Source of the DNA: Acholeplasmatales bacterium
Lineage (GTDB): Bacteria; Bacillota_I; Bacilli_A; Izemoplasmatales; Hujiaoplasmataceae
Direction of reading: 5' to 3'
Assembly (NCBI GenBank): GCA_003477305.1
Contig: DMTN01000009.1
Span: 648-9,230 of the forward strand
DNA length: 8,583 bases
Positions 1 through 5,634 of this stretch are shown piece by piece. The notes below the pieces were generated by a model. The model saw nothing but the letters and a program-made list of their open reading frames with translations, ran no database searches and was not told the DNA's origin. Position 1 is the stretch's first letter. Each line of letters opens with the position of its first letter. The position numbers were made by a program, and so were the translations under genes.

Positions 1-610
1 TCTGCCAACTGATCGAAAACATCATGTAGCCGACGCCGAGGATCATCACGGCGGAGGTGATGAGCTGGGTGATGCCCTGGGTGAGGCTCTGGTTGATCGT
101 GTCGACGTCGTTGGTGACGTGGGAGAGGACTTCGCCGTAATTGTGGGTGTCGAAGTATTTGATCGGCAGACGGTCGACCTTCGCCTGGATGTCGCGGCGC
201 ATCTCATAGGTGACGTCGTTGCTCACCTTGGTCATGATGAATCCTTGAGTGTAGTTGAAGACGGCGCTGAGTCCATAGAGGATCAGCATCTCGACGATGA
301 TCCAGCCGATCGCCGCGAAGTCGATGTCGCCGGTCCCGCCGATTCGCTTCAGAAGACCTTCGACGAGCAAAGACGTCGCATTGCCGAGGATCTTCGGACC
401 GACGATCGTAAACACGGTGGAAGCGAGCGCGAAGATGAGCACGAAGGCGATTTTCAGGCGGTAGGGCTTGAGCCGTTTCAAGAGTTTCCGGACGGTTCCC
501 TTGAAATCTTTGGCTTTCGCGACCGGAGCGCCGGTCAGACCGGGACGGCCGGCGCCCACCATCGGGCGCGGCGCGGCGGAAGGATTGTGTTGCGACGAAT
601 GATCAGCCAT
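1..610 (-). CDS. ABC exporter half-transporter (permease-ATPase), N-terminal part, runs off left edge
   Basis: This is the second half-transporter of the exporter pair; only the first 203 codons are in the window, so the ATPase domain is not seen. The ATG (608-610) overlaps the TGA of the upstream ABC gene by 8 bases and has an AAGGAGG ribosome site inside that gene's end, so the two are translationally coupled. After a flexible, Pro/Ala/Gly-rich N-terminus (about residues 1-35) comes a basic segment (KLLKRLKPYRLK) and a first membrane helix at about 51-72. A second helix lies at about 100-120. The intracellular loop contains YEMRRDIQAKVDRLPIKYFD and a GEVLSHVTNDVDTI segment (about 135-172), typical of type IV (B-family) ABC exporters. 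A third helix begins near 182. By family logic it should carry the consensus ATP site that its degenerate partner lacks; that is inference. Substrate unknown (drug, peptide or lipid). Confidence 0.9.
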   Translation of the reverse strand, partial: MADHSSQHNPSAAPRPMVGAGRPGLTGAPVAKAKDFKGTVRKLLKRLKPYRLKIAFVLIFALASTVFTIVGPKILGNATSLLVEGLLKRIGGTGDIDFAAIGWIIVEMLILYGLSAVFNYTQGFIMTKVSNDVTYEMRRDIQAKVDRLPIKYFDTHNYGEVLSHVTNDVDTINQSLTQGITQLITSAVMILGVGYMMFSISWQ

Positions 611-2831
611 TGACAAGTTCCTCCTTCGCCAGCTGGGACGAGGCGATTTCATAGTAGATGGGGCAGGTTTCGAGCAGTTCGCGGTGCGTGCCGCGGCCGA
701 CGATCCGGCCTTTTTCGAGCACCAGGATCTGATCGGCGGTCATGATCGTGCCGACGCGCTGGGCGACGATGATGCGGGTCGTGTCCGCGGCCGCCGTCTT
801 CATCGCCTGCCGCAGTTTCTGGTCGGTCTTGAAGTCGAGCGCCGAGAAACTGTCGTCGAAGATCAGGATCGGGGCCTTCTTGGCGAGCGCACGGGCGATC
901 GAGAGACGCTGTTTCTGACCTCCCGAGACGTTCGCGCCGCCTTGCGCGATCGGTCCGTCGTAACCTTCCGGGAGCGCTTCGATGAAGTCGGTCGCCTGGG
1001 CGACGGAGGCGGCTTCGCGGATTTCCGCGTCGGTCGCGTCCGGCTTGCCGTAACGGAGGTTGGAGGCGACCGTGCCGGAAAGGATCATGCCTTTCTGGGG
1101 AACATAACCGATGGCTTCGTGCAAGTCGTGCTGGGTCATCTCGCGGATGTCGATGCCGTCGATCGTGATCGCGCCTTCGGTGACGTCGTAGAAACGGGGA
1201 ATCAGGTTGATGAGCGTGCTCTTGCCCGAACCGGTAGACCCGATGATGGCGGTCGTCTCGCCGGGTTTTGCCTCAAAGGTGATGTCTTCGAGGACCTTTT
1301 CGTTGGCTTTCCCGAACCGGAAGGCGACATGCTCGAAACGAACCAGACCGCGGATCGGACCGGCCGGTTTTTTGGGTTCTGCCGGATCGACGATCTGCGG
1401 CTTCTTGTTGAGGATTTCGGCGACGCGGACGGCGGAGACTTCCGCGCGGGGGAAGAAGATGAACATCAAGGCGATCATCAGGAAGGACATGATGACTTGC
1501 ATCGCGTAGTTCATGAAAGCGAGCATGTCGCCGACCTGGAGGGTCGAGGCCGCGATCTGGTTCGAACCGAACCAGATGATGGCGACCATCGTGATATTCA
1601 TGATGAACATCATCGCCGGAAACATCATCGCAATGACGCGGTTGACATAAAGGAGCGTCTTCGCGAGGTCGCGGTTGGCGCCTTCGAACTTCTTGGTTTC
1701 GTAATCCTGATTCCCGAAGGCGCGGATCACCATCAGTCCGGTGAGTTCCTGCCGGGTGACGAGGTTGAGCCGGTCGATCAGTTTCTGGGTCAGTTTGAAT
1801 TTGGGGATGGCGAGGCCGAAAATGACGCCGATCAAAACGAAGAGGGCGACCACGGCGGCGACGATGATCCAGGTCATCGAAACGTTGGTCCTGAGGATCA
1901 TCATGATACCGCCGACGGCGATGATCGGCGAGTAGAAGAGCATGCGAATCGACATGACGACGAGCTGCTGGATCTGGTTGATGTCGTTGGTCGTGCGGGT
2001 GATGAGCGATGCCGTCGAGAATTCGTTGAATTCCTGGCTGGAGAAGGATTCCACTTTCTGAAACACGGTGGCGCGCAGGTTGCGTGCGAAGCCGGCGCCG
2101 ATGCGGGACGAGAGGAGCGCGACGAGGATCATCGCGACGGCCGAGACGAGGGCGATTGCGAGCATGTTGAGTCCCGTTGCGATGATGTAGTTCGTTTGGA
2201 CGGATCCCATGTCGATGCCGATTTCCGCATAATATTTGGAAACCAGGACCACACCCGTCTGCAATTTGAGCATCGGGTCGACGGCGCTTGCGGAAGTCTG
2301 CGCCGATGCGAGGAGAAGCGGCCATGTCGGGATCGACTGCATCTGCGCGACGGCTGCGTAAAGTTGCGTGACGGCGAAGTCGGAGGTGACGTCGAAGCCT
2401 GATCCGGAACCTGCTTCACTCAATTGTTTTCCGACGTTGATGAGGACCCAGACGGTCTCGCCGAACGCCAGGTCGAGGGCATCCCGGACCTCGTCGGAGA
2501 CGTCTGCGTTCAGACGATAATAAGTGCCGATGAAGGTATCGACGGATTCTCCGGCGACGATGAGCGGTTCGCCGGCCGCGACCGGAACATACTGCGAAGC
2601 GATCAATGCGTCATTCGTATCGTTCGCGAGCGACAGAACGAAATCGTATCCGTCTGCGCTCAACGCCTCGGGGCTTGCGTGCTCGACGCCGCCCGACTGG
2701 ATCCCGACGTTGACGATGTCGGAAAGATAGGCCGGCAGCGCCAGTTCGGCCTGCGCCTGGACATAGAGCAACCCAATCGCGAAAAGCAGGCTGAGTAAAA
2801 ACGGTTTGAGGTATTTCAGCAGTTTGATCAT
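603..2831 (-). CDS. ABC exporter half-transporter with degenerate ATP site and large extracytoplasmic insertion
   Basis: 742-residue fused permease-ATPase of the B-family exporter type. TM1 lies at about 10-30; then comes an unusually long, probably external segment (about 42-213) before TM2 (about 214-241). The usual coupling loop (EFNEFSTASLITRTTNDINQ, from about 268) and four more helices follow. The nucleotide-binding domain has Walker A GSTGSGKS (531-538, K537), signature VSGGQ (635-639) and Walker B ILIFDD with D659. The catalytic-Glu position is Asp (D660) and the switch-His position is Gln (Q691, in IVAQRVGTI). Both substitutions are the known hallmark of the degenerate subunit in heterodimeric exporters such as TM287/288. 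The start overlaps the MarR stop (ATGA at 2828-2831). Total length is about 150-170 residues above a standard half-transporter, explained by the insertion. Substrate cannot be read from sequence; a MarR partner suggests a toxic compound. Confidence 0.95.
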   Translation of the reverse strand: MIKLLKYLKPFLLSLLFAIGLLYVQAQAELALPAYLSDIVNVGIQSGGVEHASPEALSADGYDFVLSLANDTNDALIASQYVPVAAGEPLIVAGESVDTFIGTYYRLNADVSDEVRDALDLAFGETVWVLINVGKQLSEAGSGSGFDVTSDFAVTQLYAAVAQMQSIPTWPLLLASAQTSASAVDPMLKLQTGVVLVSKYYAEIGIDMGSVQTNYIIATGLNMLAIALVSAVAMILVALLSSRIGAGFARNLRATVFQKVESFSSQEFNEFSTASLITRTTNDINQIQQLVVMSIRMLFYSPIIAVGGIMMILRTNVSMTWIIVAAVVALFVLIGVIFGLAIPKFKLTQKLIDRLNLVTRQELTGLMVIRAFGNQDYETKKFEGANRDLAKTLLYVNRVIAMMFPAMMFIMNITMVAIIWFGSNQIAASTLQVGDMLAFMNYAMQVIMSFLMIALMFIFFPRAEVSAVRVAEILNKKPQIVDPAEPKKPAGPIRGLVRFEHVAFRFGKANEKVLEDITFEAKPGETTAIIGSTGSGKSTLINLIPRFYDVTEGAITIDGIDIREMTQHDLHEAIGYVPQKGMILSGTVASNLRYGKPDATDAEIREAASVAQATDFIEALPEGYDGPIAQGGANVSGGQKQRLSIARALAKKAPILIFDDSFSALDFKTDQKLRQAMKTAAADTTRIIVAQRVGTIMTADQILVLEKGRIVGRGTHRELLETCPIYYEIASSQLAKEELVNG

Positions 2832-3280
2832 ACGTTCTTTTCTCCTTGAGGATTGATGTCGTTGGTCGCAAGATACGTGAGGATCTTGCCGAGGATGGAA
2901 TCGAGATGCGCCGTATCATCGGCGCCGAGGTGATCGGTCAGGCCGTTGAGAAAATTCGACATGGCGGTTTCAACCTGTCGGATCACGACTTCGCCGGCCG
3001 CGTTTACCTTGACGCGGGTGACCCGACCGTCGGTGTTATCCTTCGCGATGTCGACGAGCCCTTCGCGCTTCAGCATCTTCACCATCTGGGTCGCCGCGGC
3101 GACGCTGACCGAGAATTCCTGACTGACTTCGGTGATCGTCATCGTGTTTCCGGCGCTTTTCTTGTGGATGCCGTATAAAAGCATCCCGAAGCCCTTGCCG
3201 TGGTTAGTGACGTACTGGCGCCGCATCATCACGCGCAGGTGCATGAGTTTTTCGGACAGGGCGTCGTTTTGTGCATTCAT
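2828..3280 (-). CDS. MarR-family transcriptional regulator
   Basis: 150-residue protein of the usual MarR size. A winged helix-turn-helix is visible: TITEVSQEFSVSVAAATQMVKMLKREGLV (about 48-76) is helix-turn-recognition helix, followed by the wing DNTDGRVTRVKVNAAG (81-96) with the family's D-x-R pattern (D84, R86). N- and C-terminal helices would form the dimer interface. The ATG at 3278-3280 has a GGAGG site about 7 bases upstream and a strong promoter beyond it. It is the first gene of an operon with two ABC half-transporters, with an ATGA overlap to the next gene. By family precedent it represses its own operon and is released by a ligand or redox signal; the inducer is unknown. No cysteine is present in the protein, which argues against direct thiol-based (OhrR-type) sensing. 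Confidence 0.93.
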   Translation of the reverse strand: MNAQNDALSEKLMHLRVMMRRQYVTNHGKGFGMLLYGIHKKSAGNTMTITEVSQEFSVSVAAATQMVKMLKREGLVDIAKDNTDGRVTRVKVNAAGEVVIRQVETAMSNFLNGLTDHLGADDTAHLDSILGKILTYLATNDINPQGEKNV

Positions 3281-3296
3281 GAGTGATCCTCCATAT

Positions 3297-3311
3297 ACTT
3301 AAACTACTTAA
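3297..3311 (-). promoter_or_regulatory. Possible MarR operator (repeated ACTTAA)
   Basis: Just downstream of the minus-strand -10, two ACTTAA copies (3297-3302 and 3306-3311 on the plus strand) stand 9 bases apart, roughly one helical turn, in an AT-rich stretch between promoter and GGAGG. TTAA is self-complementary, so each copy can be a half-site. MarR proteins commonly autoregulate from such positions. Assignment is inference from position and repetition only. Confidence 0.35.
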
Positions 3312-3320
3312 CAATTTCTT

Positions 3321-3348
3321 ATTATACTACCTCCGAGATGGAAATCAA
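3321..3348 (-). promoter_or_regulatory. Promoter of marR-ABC operon
   Basis: On the minus strand TTGATT (3348-3343) and TATAAT (3326-3321) are separated by 16 bases. The -10 is a perfect consensus and the -35 matches in four of six positions. It lies about 40 bases upstream of the MarR start codon, leaving a short leader. No competing promoter is seen closer to the gene. Confidence 0.8.
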
Positions 3349-3466
3349 CTGTTTTCACTCAAGATCCATTGGAAATGTTCCAAGGAAAGACAGCGGTATC
3401 CCACTTGATGAAACGAGGACGGCGACAACCCGTTCTCGCGCGATTCATGATATCTTCATAACCTTC
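3349..3466. other. Intergenic region between divergent marR and ZIP genes, with a 15-base palindrome
   Basis: No plausible gene is present in this part of the roughly 290-base divergent gap (3281-3573). The open frame at 3338-3577 lacks a good ribosome site and has no recognisable content. The clearest structure is the inverted repeat TTGGAA-ATG-TTCCAA at 3369-3383, 6 perfect base pairs per arm, a size and symmetry fitting a dimeric repressor site. It lies about 20 bases upstream of the marR -35 and about 84 bases upstream of the ZIP -35, so it could serve either gene. The rest shows no repeats or RNA signals that I can support. Confidence 0.5.
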
Positions 3467-3495
3467 TTTCCAAACCGTGGGCGAGGCGATATAAT
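3467..3495 (+). promoter_or_regulatory. Promoter of ZIP transporter gene
   Basis: TTTCCA (3467-3472, four of six consensus) and a perfect TATAAT (3490-3495) are separated by 17 bases. Transcription would begin near 3502 and give a leader of about 70 bases that contains the inverted repeat at 3515-3540. Confidence 0.7.
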
Positions 3496-3514
3496 GATAA
3501 TCGAGCCGATGATC

Positions 3515-3540
3515 TTCGATTCTGATTCACAGGATTCGAA
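3515..3540 (+). promoter_or_regulatory. Inverted repeat in the ZIP gene leader: metal-regulator operator or RNA hairpin
   Basis: TTCGATTCTG (3515-3524) and CAGGATTCGAA (3530-3540) pair around a five-base loop with one bulged base; the outer TTCGA/TCGAA is perfect. The element lies about 15-40 bases downstream of the predicted transcription start. As DNA it could be a roadblock operator for a Fur/Zur/MntR-type regulator; as RNA a leader hairpin. It does not match a consensus box I can name, so the regulator is open. Confidence 0.4.
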
Positions 3541-3573
3541 ATGGTTGATCGCGTGTGAAAGCTGGTGTTCCCC

Positions 3574-4383
3574 ATGAATTCATCCAACGTCTGGTTTGCG
3601 ATGGGATTGACGATCCTCGCCGGTCTGTCGACCGGGATCGGCGGCTTGGTCGTGCTGCTTCTGCGAAAGACGAGCGCGAAAGTCGTCTCGATCTCGCTCG
3701 GTTTTTCCGCCGGCGTCATGATCTATATCTCCTTCGTCGAGTTGCTCGCCGATTCGCGCATCCTGCTGATCACGGAGCTGGGAGAAATTTCGGGATCCCT
3801 CCTGACGGTCGTCGCCTTCTTTGGCGGACTGCTGTTCGCCGGACTGATCGACAAGATGGTTCCGTCGTACGAGAATCCCCATGAAGCGCACCGCATGGAA
3901 GAAATGGTCGCATGCCCCAAACCCGATCACAAGACGAAACTATTACGCACCGGCGTCCTGACGGCCGTCATCATCGCGATTCATAATTTCCCCGAAGGGA
4001 TGGCGACGTTCGTCTCGGCCATCAGCGAGCCCTCGCTCGGCATCGCCGTCGCGGCCGCAATCGCGATTCACAACATCCCGGAAGGCATTTCGGTCGCCGT
4101 TCCCGTTTTCTGCGCGACCGGAAGCCGGAAGAAGGCATTTGCCTGGACGATCATCTCCGGGATCGGGGAACCGCTCGGGGCGCTGATGGCGTATCTCATC
4201 CTGATGCCGATATTGAACGATCTCGTCTTCGGCCTGATCTTCGCGATCGTCGCCGGAATCATGGTCTACATTTCCTTTGACGAGTTGCTCCCCGCCTCGC
4301 GGGAATACGGCGAACATCATCTCGCCACCTACGGGCTTGTGGCGGGAATGGTGGTCATCGCGATCAGCCTCATTTTCATTTGA
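3574..4383 (+). CDS. ZIP-family divalent metal transporter (ZupT-like)
   Basis: A 269-residue integral membrane protein that would import zinc or other divalent metals (Fe2+, Mn2+) across the cytoplasmic membrane. About eight hydrophobic helices are visible. The two family signatures are HNFPEG (137-142) and HNIPEG (166-171) in the fourth and fifth helices, whose His, Asn and Glu form the binuclear transport site. The loop between helices 3 and 4 (ENPHEAHRMEEMVACPKPDHK) carries three His, a Cys and acidic residues, typical of the metal-binding loop. The N-terminus (MNSSNVWFAMGLTILAGLSTGIGG) fits known ZupT starts, so I prefer ATG 3574; a GTG at 3565 would add three residues, and neither has a strong ribosome site (a weak GAAAG at 3557-3561). 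It is a single-gene unit with its own promoter, divergent from marR. Exact metal specificity cannot be assigned. Confidence 0.93.
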   Translation: MNSSNVWFAMGLTILAGLSTGIGGLVVLLLRKTSAKVVSISLGFSAGVMIYISFVELLADSRILLITELGEISGSLLTVVAFFGGLLFAGLIDKMVPSYENPHEAHRMEEMVACPKPDHKTKLLRTGVLTAVIIAIHNFPEGMATFVSAISEPSLGIAVAAAIAIHNIPEGISVAVPVFCATGSRKKAFAWTIISGIGEPLGALMAYLILMPILNDLVFGLIFAIVAGIMVYISFDELLPASREYGEHHLATYGLVAGMVVIAISLIFI

Positions 4384-4406
4384 CCCGACGATTTTGGGCA
4401 ACTTGC

Positions 4407-4435
4407 TTGTGGAATCATCCGATCGATGATAGACT
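4407..4435 (+). promoter_or_regulatory. Possible promoter of peroxiredoxin gene, with palindrome in spacer
   Basis: TTGTGG (4407-4412) and TAGACT (4430-4435, four of six) are separated by 17 bases. The spacer is occupied by ATCATC-CGATC-GATGAT (4414-4430), six perfect pairs, a plausible operator position. It is not a PerR box of the Bacillus type. The elements are weak, so the gene may also be read from upstream; no terminator is visible after the ZIP gene. Confidence 0.35.
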
Positions 4436-4445
4436 ATGGATGAAA

Positions 4446-4476
4446 GATGCGTTGTTCATTGATGGAACGATGCATC
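4446..4476 (+). promoter_or_regulatory. Hairpin in the peroxiredoxin mRNA leader
   Basis: GATGCGTTGTTC (4446-4457) pairs with GAACGATGCATC (4465-4476) over 12 base pairs, two of them G-U, with a seven-base loop. It ends 12 bases before the GGAGG ribosome site of the peroxiredoxin gene. The G-U wobbles make it an RNA rather than a DNA palindrome. It could stabilise the mRNA or influence translation; CCGTTTTC after it is too interrupted for a convincing intrinsic terminator. Confidence 0.5.
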
Positions 4477-4501
4477 CCGTTTTCCCCGGAGGTAAACTAT
4501 C

Positions 4502-5179
4502 ATGGATTCAACGATTGTTTCAAGAATGCCCTTGATCGGAGACAAAGCTCCCGCCTTCAAGGCCGTCACCACGCAGGGACCCATCAATTTCCCGGAAGAC
4601 TATGTCGGAAAATGGGTCATCCTCTTCTCGCACCCCGCTGATTTCACGCCTGTTTGCACCACGGAGTTCATGACATTCGCCTCGATGGCGGATGATTTCA
4701 AGGCATTGAACACCGAACTCGTCGGTCTGTCGATCGATTCGCTTTACGCCCACATCGCCTGGCTTCGCAGAATTCAGGAACTCGAATGGAACGGACTCAA
4801 GAACATCGAAGTGAAATTCCCCTTGATCGAAGACATCAAGATGGAAGTCGCGCATCTTTACGGGATGGTCCAGCCCGGCCAGTCGACCACCCAGGCCGTC
4901 CGCGCCGTGTTCTTCATCGACCCCGAAGCGACGATCCGCACGATTCTGTTCTACCCCGCGTCCCTCGGCCGCAACTTCGACGAAATCAAGCGCATCATTC
5001 AAGGTTTGCAGAAAGCCGACCGCGAGAAGATCGCGACTCCCGCCAACTGGAAACCCGGTCAGGACGTCATCGTTCCGCCGCCCGGATCCTGCGGTGTCGC
5101 GAAAGCCCGGATGGAAGACAAGTCGGAAGACAAATACTGCCTCGACTGGTTCCTCTGCTTCAAACGCGAAAAGAAGTAA
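4502..5179 (+). CDS. Peroxiredoxin, Prx6 family, archaeal-type (AhpC/TSA)
   Basis: A 225-residue cytoplasmic thiol peroxidase that reduces hydrogen peroxide and organic hydroperoxides. The active site PADFTPVCTTE (residues 45-55) supplies Pro, Thr49 and the peroxidatic C52; R134 (in QAVRAVFFIDP) completes the catalytic set. The long C-terminal domain (about 165-225) with WKPGQDVIVPPP is typical of the Prx6 group. C213 and C219 (KYCLDWFLCF) have the C-x5-C spacing of the archaeal thioredoxin peroxidase of Aeropyrum pernix (C207/C213), so C213 is the likely resolving cysteine and this is probably a 2-Cys member of a nominally 1-Cys family. C197 is an extra cysteine. ATG 4502 is set by GGAGG at 4489-4493. 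The gene stands alone between its leader hairpin and a strong terminator. The physiological reductant is not encoded nearby, though a disulfide oxidoreductase gene begins at 8266. Confidence 0.96.
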   Translation: MDSTIVSRMPLIGDKAPAFKAVTTQGPINFPEDYVGKWVILFSHPADFTPVCTTEFMTFASMADDFKALNTELVGLSIDSLYAHIAWLRRIQELEWNGLKNIEVKFPLIEDIKMEVAHLYGMVQPGQSTTQAVRAVFFIDPEATIRTILFYPASLGRNFDEIKRIIQGLQKADREKIATPANWKPGQDVIVPPPGSCGVAKARMEDKSEDKYCLDWFLCFKREKK

Positions 5180-5194
5180 TTGCAGTTTCAACAC

Positions 5195-5226
5195 GACCCG
5201 TGCGATTGACCGCACGGGTCTTTTTT
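5195..5226 (+). terminator. Intrinsic terminator of the peroxiredoxin gene
   Basis: A perfect 10-base-pair, GC-rich stem (GACCCGTGCG, 5195-5204, with CGCACGGGTC, 5211-5220) with a six-base loop is followed directly by six T residues (5221-5226). It lies 15 bases after the stop codon and separates the peroxiredoxin transcript from the next operon. Confidence 0.95.
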
Positions 5227-5259
5227 GCACTTATAATGATGGCAATTATCACGGAGGTT

Positions 5260-5312
5260 ATTGACATATGCCGAAAATAATGTATAATATGGGTGTGATT
5301 GACATATATCGA
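5260..5312 (+). repeat. Direct repeat overlapping the operon promoter (candidate operator pair)
   Basis: ATTGACATAT-NN-CGA occurs at 5260-5274 (covering the -35 hexamer) and again at 5298-5312 (just after the predicted start site), 38 bases apart, with 13 identical positions and two variable ones. The second copy has no -10 partner, so it is unlikely to be a promoter. It includes a self-complementary TATCGATA (5307-5314). Two sites flanking the start could bind a repressor; the HTH protein DUF134 encoded in the operon is a candidate by position only. Confidence 0.55.
5261..5288 (+). promoter_or_regulatory. Strong promoter of the DUF5320-DUF134-MBL-Mrp-NifX operon
   Basis: Perfect TTGACA (5261-5266) and perfect TATAAT (5283-5288) are separated by 16 bases. 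It is the best promoter in the window. Transcription should start near 5295, about 40 bases before the first start codon, and it follows a terminator, so the operon is probably independently transcribed. Confidence 0.88.
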
Positions 5313-5334
5313 TAACAAACAAGGAGGTGAAATC

Positions 5335-5571
5335 ATGCCTAGAAAAGATGGAACCGGACCGAAAGGCGCGGCGGGAAGAGTCGGCAAAGGCTTAGGCGAC
5401 TGTTCTAAAAAAACGACGGACGCGGCCAAGACGGCAGTCCCCAATTCGGGATTGAACCGTCGCGAGCGCCATCGGAATGGATCACAATCTTCTCAAGCGG
5501 GTTCGCTCACTACCGAAAAAACCGCTCGGGATCAACGCCCGAACGAAGTCAACGATCAAATCAAGGAATAA
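5335..5571 (+). CDS. Small glycine-rich DUF5320-like protein
   Basis: A 78-residue hydrophilic protein whose N-terminus (MPRKDGTGPKGAAGRVGKGLGDC) resembles the start of the DUF5320 family (MPRGDGTGPxGxGPxTGRGxGxC), with the single C23 at the family's conserved cysteine position. The middle GPMTGRG-type block is altered or shortened here. The rest (about 24-78) is charged, rich in Arg, Asn, Gln, Ser and Thr, lacks hydrophobic segments and looks disordered. ATG 5335 follows AAGGAGG (5321-5327) at seven bases; an upstream TTG extension is less likely. Family members are often found beside NifX-like, Mrp-type ATPase and DUF134 genes, as here; their function is not known. It is first in the operon, and a hairpin after its stop may let it be made in higher amount than the downstream genes. 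The family assignment rests on the N-terminal motif only. Confidence 0.75.
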   Translation: MPRKDGTGPKGAAGRVGKGLGDCSKKTTDAAKTAVPNSGLNRRERHRNGSQSSQAGSLTTEKTARDQRPNEVNDQIKE

Positions 5572-5579
5572 CGGTTCAT

Positions 5580-5606
5580 GAAAAGCGGGGGACACCCCGT
5601 CTTTTC
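5580..5606 (+). terminator. Hairpin between DUF5320-like and DUF134 genes: attenuator or 3'-end stabiliser
   Basis: GAAAAGCGGGG (5580-5590) pairs with CCCCG-T-CTTTTC (5595-5606): 11 base pairs with one bulged T and a GACA loop, starting eight bases after the stop of the small gene. The A-tract/T-tract arrangement resembles an intrinsic terminator, with T residues in the descending arm (5602-5605) followed by CTATAAAAA rather than a clean T run. Partial termination or mRNA 3'-end protection is therefore more likely than a full stop, as no second promoter is seen before DUF134. Confidence 0.6.
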
Positions 5607-5634
5607 TATAAAAATGGATCAAGGAGTGATATCG

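Noticed and set aside
119..613. Plus-strand open frame opposite the second ABC gene
   Set aside because: The minus strand encodes clear exporter loops and helices from the ATG at 610; the plus frame has low-complexity charged composition and no ribosome site.
684..2402. Long open frame (572 codons) on the plus strand opposite the ABC gene
   Set aside because: It is antisense to a protein with complete ABC motifs, has an implausible Asp/Arg/Gly/His-rich composition and no domain; it arises from codon bias of the real gene.
3338..3577. Possible 79-codon gene in the divergent intergenic region
   Set aside because: No Shine-Dalgarno sequence, spans the ZIP promoter and leader, and has no recognisable content.
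5299..5304. Second TTGACA as another promoter
   Set aside because: No -10 element lies 15-19 bases downstream; AAGGAGG of the first gene occupies that place. Treated as a repeat copy instead.
5268..5315. Short frame of 15 codons with GGAGG upstream, a possible leader peptide
   Set aside because: Its start lies between the -35 and -10 of the operon promoter, so it would not be on that transcript; no good upstream promoter supports it.
5578..5634. Upstream ATG extension of the DUF134 gene
   Set aside because: It would place the stable 5580-5606 hairpin in the coding region and lose the match of MPRPRK to the family start, which has a better ribosome site.
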